Notes: generated by a model not told the origin, from the letters alone. A stretch of 42,354 bases of DNA from Ruminococcaceae bacterium UBA6855 (GCA_002451755.1 DKDF01000113.1:1-42354); one strand, 5' to 3'; positions 23,938-33,216 are shown, counted from the stretch's first letter. Numbers and translations are program-made.

Positions 23938-25215
23938 TTACAGCTCGACGCCGCCGACAGGGCGGACAGAGAGTATGTAGCACGAACCCGCACCGAATAC
24001 TTTTTCCATCAGGTCTTTGTACTCATCAAGCTTATTGAGCGGTACAAAGGCCTGAATTGTTCCTGCGAAGCCGCCGCCGTGGACTCTCCATGCGCCGCAG
24101 CCGTCAAGCAGCTTTTCGCTCAGCGAAAGTGCGAGCGACACGGGCTGCTCGGACGCTTTCTTGCAGGAATAGACATTCTGGTTGTACATATAAGAAGAGC
24201 GTCCGCTCTCGATAATATATTTCTTGAAGGTCTCGAAGTCGCCAGCCTTGAGCGCAGCCGCCTGCTTCTCGACGCGCGCGTTATCGCCATAGAAATGCAT
24301 GGCGCGAAGCACGGCTCTGTCTCCGCAGGAGGAGCGGATATCGGCTATGTTCTTCATGAACTCGTCCTCATCGACCTCGCGCAGGACGCTCTTGCCGAGA
24401 TATTCGGCGACGCTCTCCATCTCCTTGCGCACGGCGGCATACTCATCGGTAAGATCGGAGTGGCTTCCGCCGGTATCCACGATGCAAAGAGCATATCCGC
24501 AGGAGGCAAAATCAAAATCGAGCTTCTCGATAACGGGATTTGCGGGGTCGGCAAAGTCGATCTCAACGAACGAGCCGACCGAGCTTGTCATCTGGTCGAG
24601 CAGACCGCAGGGCTTGCCGAAGAACTTGTTCTCCGCCGCCTGAGCTATCTGCGCGATTTCAACATCGCTCACCTTACCGTCGTTAAACAGATGATTGAGG
24701 ATAGTTCCGAGCAGGACTTCAAACGCCGCAGAGGACGAAAGACCCGAGCCGGAGAGCACATCGGACGCGGTCGCCGCATCGAATGCGCCGATATTATATC
24801 CGCGCGACTTGAACTCGGCGCACACGCCGCGGACAAGTGCCTTTGACTTGCCGAACTCGGCTTCGTGCGGCTCGAGGTCGCTGATATCGATAGTGTCCAT
24901 GGCGTAGCCTTCGCTCTTGACATTGACTACTGTACCCTCGCTCTTCGCGGCGACGGCTATTGCGTCAAGATTGACGCTCGCGGCGAGCACGCGGCCGTGG
25001 TTATGGTCGGTGTGATTGCCTCCGATTTCGGTTCTGCCGGGTGCGCTGAAGAGACCCGCTTCGCGGCCCTCACCGTAGAACTCCTCGAACTCGCCGATAA
25101 CGCGGCAATAGCGCTTTTTCTGAGCATCGACGGTGCCGGACGGATAGAGCTTTGAAAGCTCGGCGTCATATGTGCCGTCGGTCATTCTTTTTTTCAGGAC
25201 ATCTGTGGTATACAT
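23938..25215 (-). CDS. galK: Galactokinase
   Basis: A 425-residue GHMP-fold kinase phosphorylating alpha-D-galactose at C1 (Leloir pathway). The N-terminal motif reads APGRTEIGGNHTDHNHGRVLA, a variant of the usual GRVNLIGEHTDYN. The ATP loop is SGSGLSSSAAFEV, the third motif WRVHGGGFAGTIQAFVP, and VDTGGSHSDLTDEYAAV is present. ATG 25215 follows GAGGTAG. It lies 23 nt after the TVP38-like gene, with which it is probably cotranscribed, and converges on the LCP gene. It would take up galactose released by the GH2 and GH27 enzymes of this window; galT and galE are not in view. Confidence 0.93.
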   Translation of the reverse strand: MYTTDVLKKRMTDGTYDAELSKLYPSGTVDAQKKRYCRVIGEFEEFYGEGREAGLFSAPGRTEIGGNHTDHNHGRVLAASVNLDAIAVAAKSEGTVVNVKSEGYAMDTIDISDLEPHEAEFGKSKALVRGVCAEFKSRGYNIGAFDAATASDVLSGSGLSSSAAFEVLLGTILNHLFNDGKVSDVEIAQIAQAAENKFFGKPCGLLDQMTSSVGSFVEIDFADPANPVIEKLDFDFASCGYALCIVDTGGSHSDLTDEYAAVRKEMESVAEYLGKSVLREVDEDEFMKNIADIRSSCGDRAVLRAMHFYGDNARVEKQAAALKAGDFETFKKYIIESGRSSYMYNQNVYSCKKASEQPVSLALSLSEKLLDGCGAWRVHGGGFAGTIQAFVPLNKLDEYKDLMEKVFGAGSCYILSVRPVGGVEL

Positions 25216-25238
25216 AAATCTACCTCGTTTCCGTGATA

Positions 25239-25982
25239 TTAATTATCTTTATTTTTCTTTGAGCTTGAAACGCTCTTTTCAACTAAAAGCCATATGAGGT
25301 TGACGCACAAAAGCGACGCGCCGCTTATGGTCAAGGCTATCATCAGGGGCACAAGGAACGCAGACGAGAGCGGATCGAAAACGTTGGTACCCATGAAAGT
25401 ATATGACAGCAGCTTCGGCGCAAAGCCCGCCGCCGAGAGCAGGATGAACTGCCAATAAGGGAACTTGAGCGAGCCGTAAATCCGGCTGACGCTGCCGAGC
25501 GGGAATCCGGGGATAAGGCGCAGGGCAAAGAGCAGAGCCTTGTTGACCTTGCCGGAGCTCTCGATTATCTTTCTGGCGCGTTCATTCTTGCTGATTATCT
25601 TCCATGCGTTCCCGCTGCCGAACTTCATACCCTCGAAATATTTGATGCTCATCATAATTATGACCCCGAGGAAGTTCACTATCAACGCCCAATATGACGG
25701 CAGAACAGCACCTGTAAGGACGCAGATAGCCGAGACCGCGAGGAACGGGATAAAGGTGCGCACAAGGAAGACTATCAGCATGGCGAGCACGAACTTCCAG
25801 CTGATGCCGAGCGACTGTATGAACTGCTCTGCTTCAAGCAGCTTTTCCTGATAGACCTTATACCAAAGCCACAGCTGATCATATCTCAGCAGATAGACGA
25901 CCACCGAGACGGCTGCGGCGGATATAAGCAATGCAAAGCCCGCGGCGTTCATTATACCGCTTCGTGTCCAATGCTTTTTCAA
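25239..25982 (-). CDS. TVP38/TMEM64 (DedA-like) family membrane protein
   Basis: A 247-residue integral membrane protein with about five hydrophobic segments. The diagnostic part is the central FLAVSAICVLTGAVLPSYWALIVNFLGV and the RLIPGFPLGSVSRIYGSLKFPYWQFILLSAAGFAPKLL segment, typical of the SNARE-associated/VTT fold. Relatives move phospholipids or undecaprenyl phosphate across the membrane; the substrate here is not known. The start is TTG 25982 with GAGGTG upstream; ATG 25952 is the alternative. Upstream of galK in one unit. Confidence 0.85.
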   Translation of the reverse strand: MKKHWTRSGIMNAAGFALLISAAAVSVVVYLLRYDQLWLWYKVYQEKLLEAEQFIQSLGISWKFVLAMLIVFLVRTFIPFLAVSAICVLTGAVLPSYWALIVNFLGVIIMMSIKYFEGMKFGSGNAWKIISKNERARKIIESSGKVNKALLFALRLIPGFPLGSVSRIYGSLKFPYWQFILLSAAGFAPKLLSYTFMGTNVFDPLSSAFLVPLMIALTISGASLLCVNLIWLLVEKSVSSSKKNKDN

Positions 25983-26071
25983 GCCTTCACCTCAACAAAA
26001 GTTTACATATAATTGTATAACATATTTCAGATCTTTTCAACTCAAACCGCACAAATTTTGGCGCAAATATC

Positions 26072-26100
26072 TTTTAAGCGGACGCACAATATGATATAAT
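26072..26100 (+). promoter_or_regulatory. Predicted promoter of the patatin gene
   Basis: TATAAT (26095-26100) with a weak TTTTAA (26072-26077) at 17-bp spacing; a 60-nt leader follows. Confidence 0.45.
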
Positions 26101-26163
26101 AGTATCATGATGTGTAATATGCACACAGACATATCATTCAACAGGTCAAGAGGAGGAATTTTC

Positions 26164-27531
26164 ATGGGCAAGAAAGCTGTCGTTCTCAGCGGAGGCGGAG
26201 CAAAGGGCGGCTATCAGATAGGGGTCTGGAAGGTGCTCAGGCAGATGGGATTCACGCCCGACATAGTCGTCGGCACATCCGTCGGCGCACTCAACGGCGC
26301 ACTCATGGCGCTCGACAATTTCGACGCGGCACTCGACATCTGGGAAAACATGAGCATGGACAGCGTGTTTCAGAATTTCGTCAACATGTCCGACGAAGAA
26401 AACCCCGACCGTGAATCATACATAAAAGAACTCGCAAAAGAGGCAATTTTTAAAGGCGGCGCGGACTACACCCCGCTGCAGGAGCGCGTCAAATCGCTCA
26501 TGGACGAAGAAAAGCTGCGCACCTCTCCGATACGCTTCGGACTGGTCACGACGATGTTCCCGAAGATAAAGCCGGTCGAAGTTTTCATCGAAGATATTCC
26601 GGAGGGCAAGGCCGCAGACTATGTGCTCGCGAGCGCGGCGGCGTTCCCGTTCATGAAGTCATACAAAATCGGCGAATCCGCTTTTGTTGACGGCGGATAC
26701 TCGGACAATATGCCCGTCAAGATGGCTATTGAGGCGGGTGCTGATGACATTGTGGTGGTCAACATCGGCAAGAACCCCGGCGCAAAGTTCGGCGAGGCGG
26801 ACAATGTCTCGTTCAAATATATCAGCAGCAAGAAGCCGCTCAACGATGTCTTCGGCGGCATGCTGATGTTTGACGGCGACATGTCGCGCGGAAACATCCG
26901 CCAGGGCGAGCTCGACGCATACAAGGCATATGATCTGCTCGACGGATATTACTATGCGTTCAAGAAATACGAAAAATACAAGATCGCGCCGTTCGAGCCC
27001 TACTGCGCGAAGAAATTCGACGCGATATTCTCGGGTCTCCCGAGCGCGGGCAGAATAGAGAGAGGCGGGCGCGAAAGCGTGCTGAACTTCCTGCGCGGAT
27101 ACGACGACAGACCGTTTGAATTCAACTCAAATGTGCTCTACTGCGCCGAGACTGCCGGCGATATCTTCGGCATCAACATGCGCGAGGAATACACCGTCGC
27201 GAGCTTCGACAAGCTCATAAATGAGAACGCGACGGCGCTCATCACCGAGGAATACGGCACAAAAATCGATGAGCTGACCGAGAAGCTCGACAAGGGTCTG
27301 AGCCTCGATCTGCTCAAGATGGTGGCGAATAACTTTGACAAAAAGTTCCTGCTCGCCTACACACTGAAGATTCTGCTCGGCGACAGGATAGAATACTCAG
27401 ACAAGCGCAGGCTCTGGCTGATAGCGGACATCATGCCGCAGGTATTCTGCGCCGCGCTCTACTGCTGCGCGTCGATACTCAACGCCAAAGAACACGGAAA
27501 GGAAACTCAGGATGAAGATAGTAATTCTTGA
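26164..27531 (+). CDS. Patatin-like phospholipase
   Basis: A 455-residue acyl hydrolase. The oxyanion hole GGGAKGG is at residues 10-16, the nucleophile Ser in GTSVG at about residue 42, and the catalytic Asp in VDGGYSDNMPV at about 180-190, so the Ser-Asp dyad is complete. No signal peptide; the extra C-terminal ~180 residues are helical and unrecognised. ATG 26164 is selected because GAGGAGG lies 7 nt upstream; the frame opens at 26107. The gene overlaps the next one by 20 nt. Likely acts on membrane lipids or acyl esters inside the cell. Confidence 0.9.
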   Translation: MGKKAVVLSGGGAKGGYQIGVWKVLRQMGFTPDIVVGTSVGALNGALMALDNFDAALDIWENMSMDSVFQNFVNMSDEENPDRESYIKELAKEAIFKGGADYTPLQERVKSLMDEEKLRTSPIRFGLVTTMFPKIKPVEVFIEDIPEGKAADYVLASAAAFPFMKSYKIGESAFVDGGYSDNMPVKMAIEAGADDIVVVNIGKNPGAKFGEADNVSFKYISSKKPLNDVFGGMLMFDGDMSRGNIRQGELDAYKAYDLLDGYYYAFKKYEKYKIAPFEPYCAKKFDAIFSGLPSAGRIERGGRESVLNFLRGYDDRPFEFNSNVLYCAETAGDIFGINMREEYTVASFDKLINENATALITEEYGTKIDELTEKLDKGLSLDLLKMVANNFDKKFLLAYTLKILLGDRIEYSDKRRLWLIADIMPQVFCAALYCCASILNAKEHGKETQDEDSNS

Positions 27532-28471
27532 CGGATACACAACTAACCCCGGGGATCTCAGCTGGGATTTTCTCAATGAATTCGGCACATACACAGTCTA
27601 CGACCGCACGCCGAAAGAGAAGATAATAGAGCGCGCTCAGGGGTGCGATATAATCATAACCAACAAGACGCCTATCGACGCCCGGACGATAGCAGCCCTT
27701 CCGGAGCTTAAATTTATCACACTGCTGAGCACGGGCTTCAATGTTGTTGATGTTGATTTTGCACGCGAAAAGGGCATCCCGGTTTCAAACGTGCCGTGCT
27801 ACAGCACCTCGGCGGTGGCTCAGCTCGTGTTCGCGTTCATTCTCGAACACACCAACCGCGTTGCGCTGCACAGCGAAGCGGTACACGGCGGCGAATGGAG
27901 CAGCTGCCCGAACTTCTGCTTCTGGAAGTCCCCGCTTACCGAACTCCATGGCAAGACTATAGGCATCATCGGCTACGGCAAGATAGGCAAGGCGGTCGCC
28001 AAGATCGCGGAAGCTTTCGGCATGGATGTGCTCGCCAATTCGCGCTCCGCGAAAGTCGGAGACTGCGACGGGGCGGTCAGATTCGTTGAGATTGATGAGC
28101 TGCTCAAAAAATCTGACTTTGTGACTCTTCACTGCCCGCTGACTCCGCAGACGACCGGGCTTGTAAACGCCGAGTTTATCGCAAAGATGAAGCCGAACGC
28201 ATTTCTCATCAACACCTCGCGCGGACCCGTGGTTGACGAGCAGACGCTCGCCGACGCGCTGAAATCGGGCAGGATATCGGGCGCGGGAGTTGATGTTCTC
28301 TCGACCGAGCCGCCGAAAGAAAGCAACCCGCTGCTCGGATGCGAAAACTGCCTGATAACCCCGCACATCGCATGGGCGGGATTCGAGACAAGGACGAGGC
28401 TCGTCGGAATAGTTGAAGAAAATCTCAGAGCATTCGTCAAGGGCGAACCGATAAATGTGGTGAACAAATAA
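27512..28471 (+). CDS. D-2-hydroxyacid dehydrogenase (hydroxypyruvate/glycerate type)
   Basis: A 319-residue NAD(P)H-dependent enzyme. The Rossmann signature GIIGYGKIGKAVAKIAEAFG is followed by the family's SDFVTLHCPLTPQT and the catalytic triad: Arg in INTSRGPVVD, Glu in STEPP and His in TPHIAWA. The sequence is most like glycerate/hydroxypyruvate dehydrogenases, though the substrate cannot be fixed by eye. It starts inside the last 20 nt of the patatin gene with GGAAAGGAAA upstream, so it is coupled to it. A terminator follows. Confidence 0.92.
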   Translation: MKIVILDGYTTNPGDLSWDFLNEFGTYTVYDRTPKEKIIERAQGCDIIITNKTPIDARTIAALPELKFITLLSTGFNVVDVDFAREKGIPVSNVPCYSTSAVAQLVFAFILEHTNRVALHSEAVHGGEWSSCPNFCFWKSPLTELHGKTIGIIGYGKIGKAVAKIAEAFGMDVLANSRSAKVGDCDGAVRFVEIDELLKKSDFVTLHCPLTPQTTGLVNAEFIAKMKPNAFLINTSRGPVVDEQTLADALKSGRISGAGVDVLSTEPPKESNPLLGCENCLITPHIAWAGFETRTRLVGIVEENLRAFVKGEPINVVNK

Positions 28472-28486
28472 ATCCGCGGCATAAAA

Positions 28487-28525
28487 AATCAGGAACCGGA
28501 AAACACCCGGTTCCTGATTAATTTT
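28487..28525. terminator. Bidirectional terminator between the dehydrogenase and GH16 genes
   Basis: AATCAGGAACCGG (28487-28499) and CCGGTTCCTGATT (28507-28519) form a perfect 13-bp stem, with AATTTTA to the right and TTTTTTAT on the opposite strand to the left. Confidence 0.88.
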
Positions 28526-28538
28526 AACTTACAGTCTG

Positions 28539-29405
28539 TCACAGCTTATCGTTATACTGATAAACCTTGACATAATCGACAATGAATTCCGTCTCGGCTC
28601 CGTTCTGATCTCTGTCTGCGGCAACGCCGTTTTGACCGTTCATTTCAACAGACAAAATAAGATAGAGAGGATTCTGACAGACACCGCCGAAATCGCTGCG
28701 TGCATACTCCATGCCATTTATATAGAAGATATATTCGTTTTCATTCCATTCAAGCCCGTAGGTATTGTATTCTTCATAGGGATTGCCTTTTACATACACC
28801 CATGCAACCTGCTTGAGCTTGTGATCTTCGCCGTATCCGTCATAGTGAAGATTGCAATAAACAACATTATTAAACGGTTTGCGCCCATAAAACGCACTTT
28901 CGAAAATATCTACCTCTGTTCCGTCCCTGCCGTTTCCGTCAACATTGCCCATATCTTCATTCAAGAGCCAGAATGCGCTCCAAAGGTCTGCGCCCTTAGG
29001 AAGAATGCAGCGTATTTCATAATAGCCGAACGCCTGAGCAAATCTTTCGGTACCCGCCTCGCGTCCCGAGGTGTCGAGACCGGATGTATACCAGCCTGCA
29101 CCCTTGCCGCCCATTCCGTTTTCAAGATATCTCACGGGGATAACAAGATTTCCGTCTTTTGTATAAGACAAATAGTTATTCCAGTATGAACCTCTGCGCA
29201 CGCTCGACTGATCGCCGTAAGTGTAGTGACCGCCCCAGACGGAATGGTCGAGTTCGCCGTCAAAATCATCGCAAAAGGTCTCGGTGAACTTTGACATATC
29301 CACGGTCTTATAAGGATTCGGAAATGTCGGATTGCGCGCCTGCCACGCAAGCATTGAGAAAAGCGAAAGCAGAAAAGAAAGAATTCTGACAAACAGGTTA
29401 TGCAT
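28539..29405 (-). CDS. Exported GH16-family endo-beta-glycosidase
   Basis: A 288-residue enzyme with an N-terminal hydrophobic segment (residues 4-20) that looks like a signal peptide, then a GH16 beta-jelly roll. The catalytic signature EVDIFES is at 164-170 (Glu164 nucleophile, Asp166, Glu169 acid/base). Preceding landmarks are FGYYEIRCILPKGADLWSAFWLL, and the Trp-rich sugar-cleft parts include WNNYLSY and GLEWNENEYIFYINGMEY. Likely a beta-1,3(4)-glucanase/laminarinase; GH16 also includes beta-galactan and mucin O-glycan endo-enzymes. It is the only glycosidase in the window with a clear export signal. ATG 29405 follows GGGAGG. Single-gene unit. Confidence 0.92.
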   Translation of the reverse strand: MHNLFVRILSFLLSLFSMLAWQARNPTFPNPYKTVDMSKFTETFCDDFDGELDHSVWGGHYTYGDQSSVRRGSYWNNYLSYTKDGNLVIPVRYLENGMGGKGAGWYTSGLDTSGREAGTERFAQAFGYYEIRCILPKGADLWSAFWLLNEDMGNVDGNGRDGTEVDIFESAFYGRKPFNNVVYCNLHYDGYGEDHKLKQVAWVYVKGNPYEEYNTYGLEWNENEYIFYINGMEYARSDFGGVCQNPLYLILSVEMNGQNGVAADRDQNGAETEFIVDYVKVYQYNDKL

Positions 29406-29425
29406 AATTTTCCTCCCAATAGGTT

Positions 29426-29445
29426 ATATGCCAATTTTAGCATAT
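29426..29445. promoter_or_regulatory. Palindrome over the GH16 -10 region
   Basis: ATATGC (29426-29431) and GCATAT (29440-29445) flank the -10 hexamer of the GH16 promoter, a plausible repressor site. Confidence 0.4.
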
Positions 29446-29462
29446 GTTGCTTCACTATTCAA
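29434..29462 (-). promoter_or_regulatory. Promoter of GH16
   Basis: On the minus strand TTGAAT (29462-29457), 17-bp spacer, TAAAAT (29439-29434); start codon about 28 nt further on. Confidence 0.65.
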
Positions 29463-29536
29463 CTTGTCACATTGCAACAAAATCTTGTCCGGGAATAGGG
29501 CAATATGACGAAACGCTGCGAGTCAAACAATAGAAT

Positions 29537-29785
29537 TCATTTGACGCTGTGCGCGGTGATAATTGTATAGCTATATGAATTGACTGTAATTCTGATGTTC
29601 TCTGTCTCGCAGTACCAGTTCTTCCCCTGCTTATAGATATTGCAATTTTTATCCGAAATTTTGCTCTTGCAATACCGGGCGGCATCGGGTGAATCTAATC
29701 CGAGATTTTTTCTGATCCTCTCAATGCCCATCGGAGTCGAGTGGATTTTATCTATATTGTCAAGTAATATTTGTCTCTCGTCCAT
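29537..29785 (-). CDS. DUF3781 family protein
   Basis: An 82-residue soluble protein. IERIRKNLGL near the N-terminus, CKSKISDKNC in the middle and the C-terminal KNWYCETENIRITVNSYSYTIITAHSVK match DUF3781. The function is unknown. ATG 29785 has GAGGGAAATCT upstream. It stands alone between lacZ's terminator and the GH16 promoter. Confidence 0.85.
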   Translation of the reverse strand: MDERQILLDNIDKIHSTPMGIERIRKNLGLDSPDAARYCKSKISDKNCNIYKQGKNWYCETENIRITVNSYSYTIITAHSVK

Positions 29786-30010
29786 AGATTTCCCTCAGAA
29801 AGATGTTTTTATGGCAGATAGTAAATTATCATCAATCGAAGTTTTATATCGGCTGCGCGATATCGTACAGACGCGAGGACTGTCCCTGCGAACGATCGGT
29901 AACGGATATTTTGAAAAATTTGTGCCGCTCGCGCGGCATCGGTGCGTCGAGTCGCCGCACCCTACAAGTTGCGCGTCAATATGATTGTGCAACAAATCCA
30001 ATTTATCTCC
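29786..30010. other. Gene-free stretch with small inverted repeats, possible dispersed repeat
   Basis: No credible gene. It contains GCCGC-TCGC-GCGGC and GGTGCG...CGCACC hairpins between 29925 and 29965. The look is that of a decayed intergenic repeat unit, but no second copy is in this window. A weak TTGATG-N18-TAAAAA on the minus strand near 29805-29845 could drive the DUF3781 gene. Confidence 0.4.
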
Positions 30011-30047
30011 AAAAAAACCTACCCATGGGAAGCCGTGGGGTAGGCTT
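30011..30047 (-). terminator. Intrinsic terminator of the beta-galactosidase gene
   Basis: CCTACCC (30018-30024) pairs with GGGTAGG (30038-30044). On the minus strand the stem is followed by a run of seven T. Confidence 0.82.
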
Positions 30048-30089
30048 TGCAAATTCGGAACATCCATTAAAACGGGATGCTTGATTTTA

Positions 30090-33000
30090 TCAGAACGAGA
30101 GGATGACTTTCATCTCGAGCTTCTTGTATTTGGGAATTTTATACGGCTTTTTGAGCGTTGCGATCGCGGGGACATCGCCGCCGACGCCCTGCTGTCTGCC
30201 GTCGATATTGACGGTCAGGTTCGTGGTGCGCCCAAGCTCGCAGGAGTGAGCCGCATCGTAGAGCATCTTCTTCGTATACGGGTGGACGCTCATCTCAAAC
30301 GGCGTTCCTGCCGCAGTCACCGTGACTCCCCTCTCGCCGCCGACCTTGAGCCATCTCACATCGCAGCGGTTGGCGTTCTCCTGCGGGAACAGGTAGTCGT
30401 GGATGAAGCTCTCTGCGCTCCGGAAGCGATAAACGCCGAGGCGCGCCGAGGTCTTGCGGTCGCAGTAGTTCTCGTGCGGACCCTTGCCGTAATATTCTAT
30501 TCCGTCGACGCCGTCGGTCAGCTCGAATGTCAGACCGTAGCGCGGCAGATCGACCGGGGTGATGTTCTTGCAGGTCAGCGATGCGGAAAGCGTGCCGTCC
30601 GGGAACACAAGGTATTCGGTGACAATACCCGAAAGATACTTCGTGCGCCACTTGACGCTGAGCTTGACACAGCTGCCGAAATGCTCCGCCTTGACGGAAA
30701 CTGGGCGCATCATGCGCTCCGCGCTGTCGAAAGCGTGCAGACCGATAAGGGTCTTGACCCACTCGAACGGCACCTGAGCCATTCGCTCGTTGTCGATATT
30801 CGCGCGGGAGAACTGCGGGCGGATGCCGCGCTCAAGGCGCTCGACGCCGTCCTTTTTGTATGAGCAGAGCTCGCCGGTCTTTTTGCTGAGCTTCACTTCA
30901 AAGCCGTTTCCGGAGACGACATAGCACTTGTCGTTCTTTGAATATTTTATTTCAACCTTCTTGCCGTCCGCTTTCGGAGCAGACGAAGAATAGTTATACT
31001 TGCCGAGAACAAACTGCTCGCGTGCCATGGTGTGACCCGCTTCGAGGTGCATCATATCGCGGCGCAGGATCAGCTCGCAGTCGAGCGTGCGCTCGTTTTC
31101 GGTTCTGATATCGAACGGGATATCAATATAAGCCTTTTCGAGGTAGCCCTTGTCGGGAAGGTCGAGCTCGGCGGATTCGATAAGCCTGCCCTGCTCGCGC
31201 AGTTCAAGGCGAAGCTTGAAATTCTCGAGTGAGGTGAACATAAAGCGGTTGAGGATAGCTATTCTGCCGTGGCTGAGCGAGAAATCGACCTGCTGATAGC
31301 ATTTGACGACTTCGTAGTAGTGCGGGTTGGGCGTGCGGTCGCCGCGGAAAACACCGTTGAATGCGAAGTTCGAATCATTCGGCTTGTCGCCGAAGTCGCC
31401 GCCGTAGTTCCACTTATTCTTGCCGTCCGCTGTCTTTGTTCTTATTGCCTGGTCGGCAAAATCCCAGATATATCCGCCCGCGAGACGGTCATATTTCTTG
31501 AAATCCTCCCAGTAATCGGCGAAGTTGCCCATGCTGTTGCCCATGGCGTGGGAATATTCGCACTCGATGAACGGTTTGTCGATATAATCCGAGGGCTTGA
31601 GATGATAGCCGAGACCGAGATTCCAGAGCGCACGGCTGTGGATATGCGGCTTGTTCTCGCCTATCTCCTTCATCGCAGTCTGCACGGTGTACATCTCGCT
31701 GAACAAATCGCTCGTTTTGAGCTTCGCGTCGGGCTCATAGTGAACCGGGCGGGTCTTGTCTATCTTCAAAATCTCTTTCTTCATCTCGGCGAATGCGTTG
31801 CCGTTGCCGGACTCGTTGCCGAGCGACCAGAAGAGAATGCAGGAATGGTTCTTATAGCTGTTGACCATATTGCGCACGCGGTAGCAGCACTCGGCTGTCC
31901 ACTGCGGATTGCTGCGCGGAACACGCGTTGCGAGGCCGTGGGTCTCGAGATTGTTCTCGCTCATGACAAGTATGCCTATCTCGTCGCACAGCTCATAGAA
32001 GCGGCGCGAATTCGGATAGTGGCAGGTGCGCACATTGGTTATGTTGCTGTTCTTGAGCAGCTCGAGGTCACTTCTGATTATGCTCTCGGGCACGGCGTGG
32101 CCATAGTCCGGGTGGAAATCGTGGCGGTTGACGCCGCAGATTTTGAGCGGAACACCGTGCAGAATGAACGGACCTCTGCCGGTCTTGCGGTCATAGGGCG
32201 TTATCTTCACTTCTCTAAAACCGAATTTATGCTCCCTGCGGTCGGTGTATTCGCCGCCGGAAAGAGTTACATGGACGGTGTAGAGATACGGATCCTCATG
32301 GCTCCAGAGTTCGAAGTTGCTGACGGGTATTTCAAAAGAAATATCGCAATATTCGCCGTCCGCGAGGGGTTTTACATCCGCCTCGGCAGACGCAAATCCT
32401 GCGCCGTCGGCGCGAAGAATCTCAGCTTTGAGCTTGCCGCCGTCAAACTGAGCGCGGCGCGCCTTGACAACGCAGTCGAGCTTGAACACGGCGGATTTGA
32501 AATCCTCCGCCATCTCGCTGCGCATATACATATCTTCTATAAAAACTTTCGGCTCATAGACGAGCGTCACATCGCGGAAAATTCCGGAGAGGCGCCACAT
32601 ATCCTGATCCTCAAGATAGCTGCCCGTGCAGTAGCGGCGCACGGTGACTGCGAGGCGGTTGATGCCCGGATGAACAAAGTCCGTTATATCGTACTCGCAC
32701 TCGTCAAATGTATCCTGAGAATAGCCGACAAATTTTCCGTTGACAAACACTTCGCCGCTCGAATTGATGCCGCCGAAATGAATGAATATATTATCCTCGG
32801 TCTCGACAACCTCAAACTCGCGTACATAGAGCCCGCAGGAGTTGAGCTCCGGCTTTATGTAGGGAATCTTCGTGGTGGAGATTGCCTTGGGATAATTGAT
32901 ATTGGTATATATCGGGGTGTCGTAACCCTTTATCTGCCACTCGGACGGGACTTCGAGATCGTCGAACGAGCTTAAGTCAAAATCGGGAGCATAGTAGCCC

Positions 33001-33173
33001 TCGATAATATCATTGACGCTCTCGCAATAATGGAATTTCCAGACGCCGTTGAGGCTGACGGTCTTTTTCTCCCACGCCTCATCGCGCGGAAAGCCCGCCG
33101 CGCTTCGCGGCTCCGTGTTGACGGAATACACATCTATATCCTGCCAAAATTCTTTCTCTGTATTTTTTGCCAT
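30090..33173 (-). CDS. lacZ: Beta-galactosidase, GH2 (LacZ type)
   Basis: A 1027-residue, five-domain LacZ-size enzyme cleaving terminal beta-galactosides. The acid/base Glu454 is in LGNESGNGNAF and the nucleophile Glu539 in IECEYSHAMGNS. Other LacZ landmarks are NGVWKFHYCES, NRHDFHPDYGHAV, RTCHYPNS, SENNLETHG and the C-terminal GKGPHENYCDRKTSARLGVY segment. It has no signal peptide, so it acts on imported sugar. ATG 33173 follows GGGAGGG. It has its own promoter, palindrome and terminator, so it is separate from the phosphohexomutase operon upstream. It would supply galactose to galK. Confidence 0.96.
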   Translation of the reverse strand: MAKNTEKEFWQDIDVYSVNTEPRSAAGFPRDEAWEKKTVSLNGVWKFHYCESVNDIIEGYYAPDFDLSSFDDLEVPSEWQIKGYDTPIYTNINYPKAISTTKIPYIKPELNSCGLYVREFEVVETEDNIFIHFGGINSSGEVFVNGKFVGYSQDTFDECEYDITDFVHPGINRLAVTVRRYCTGSYLEDQDMWRLSGIFRDVTLVYEPKVFIEDMYMRSEMAEDFKSAVFKLDCVVKARRAQFDGGKLKAEILRADGAGFASAEADVKPLADGEYCDISFEIPVSNFELWSHEDPYLYTVHVTLSGGEYTDRREHKFGFREVKITPYDRKTGRGPFILHGVPLKICGVNRHDFHPDYGHAVPESIIRSDLELLKNSNITNVRTCHYPNSRRFYELCDEIGILVMSENNLETHGLATRVPRSNPQWTAECCYRVRNMVNSYKNHSCILFWSLGNESGNGNAFAEMKKEILKIDKTRPVHYEPDAKLKTSDLFSEMYTVQTAMKEIGENKPHIHSRALWNLGLGYHLKPSDYIDKPFIECEYSHAMGNSMGNFADYWEDFKKYDRLAGGYIWDFADQAIRTKTADGKNKWNYGGDFGDKPNDSNFAFNGVFRGDRTPNPHYYEVVKCYQQVDFSLSHGRIAILNRFMFTSLENFKLRLELREQGRLIESAELDLPDKGYLEKAYIDIPFDIRTENERTLDCELILRRDMMHLEAGHTMAREQFVLGKYNYSSSAPKADGKKVEIKYSKNDKCYVVSGNGFEVKLSKKTGELCSYKKDGVERLERGIRPQFSRANIDNERMAQVPFEWVKTLIGLHAFDSAERMMRPVSVKAEHFGSCVKLSVKWRTKYLSGIVTEYLVFPDGTLSASLTCKNITPVDLPRYGLTFELTDGVDGIEYYGKGPHENYCDRKTSARLGVYRFRSAESFIHDYLFPQENANRCDVRWLKVGGERGVTVTAAGTPFEMSVHPYTKKMLYDAAHSCELGRTTNLTVNIDGRQQGVGGDVPAIATLKKPYKIPKYKKLEMKVILSF

Positions 33174-33202
33174 AATGACCCTCCCGGGAAATGAAAGTCT
33201 TT

Positions 33203-33216
33203 TGATAATATTATCA
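33203..33216. promoter_or_regulatory. Perfect 14-bp palindrome at the lacZ promoter
   Basis: TGATAATATTATCA is a perfect dyad covering the predicted -10, a likely repressor or activator half of lacZ control. Confidence 0.55.

Noticed and set aside
31269..32975. A 568-codon open frame opposite lacZ
   Set aside because: Antisense shadow of a certain GH2 gene; the low-complexity Val/Ala/Glu-rich product has no motif.
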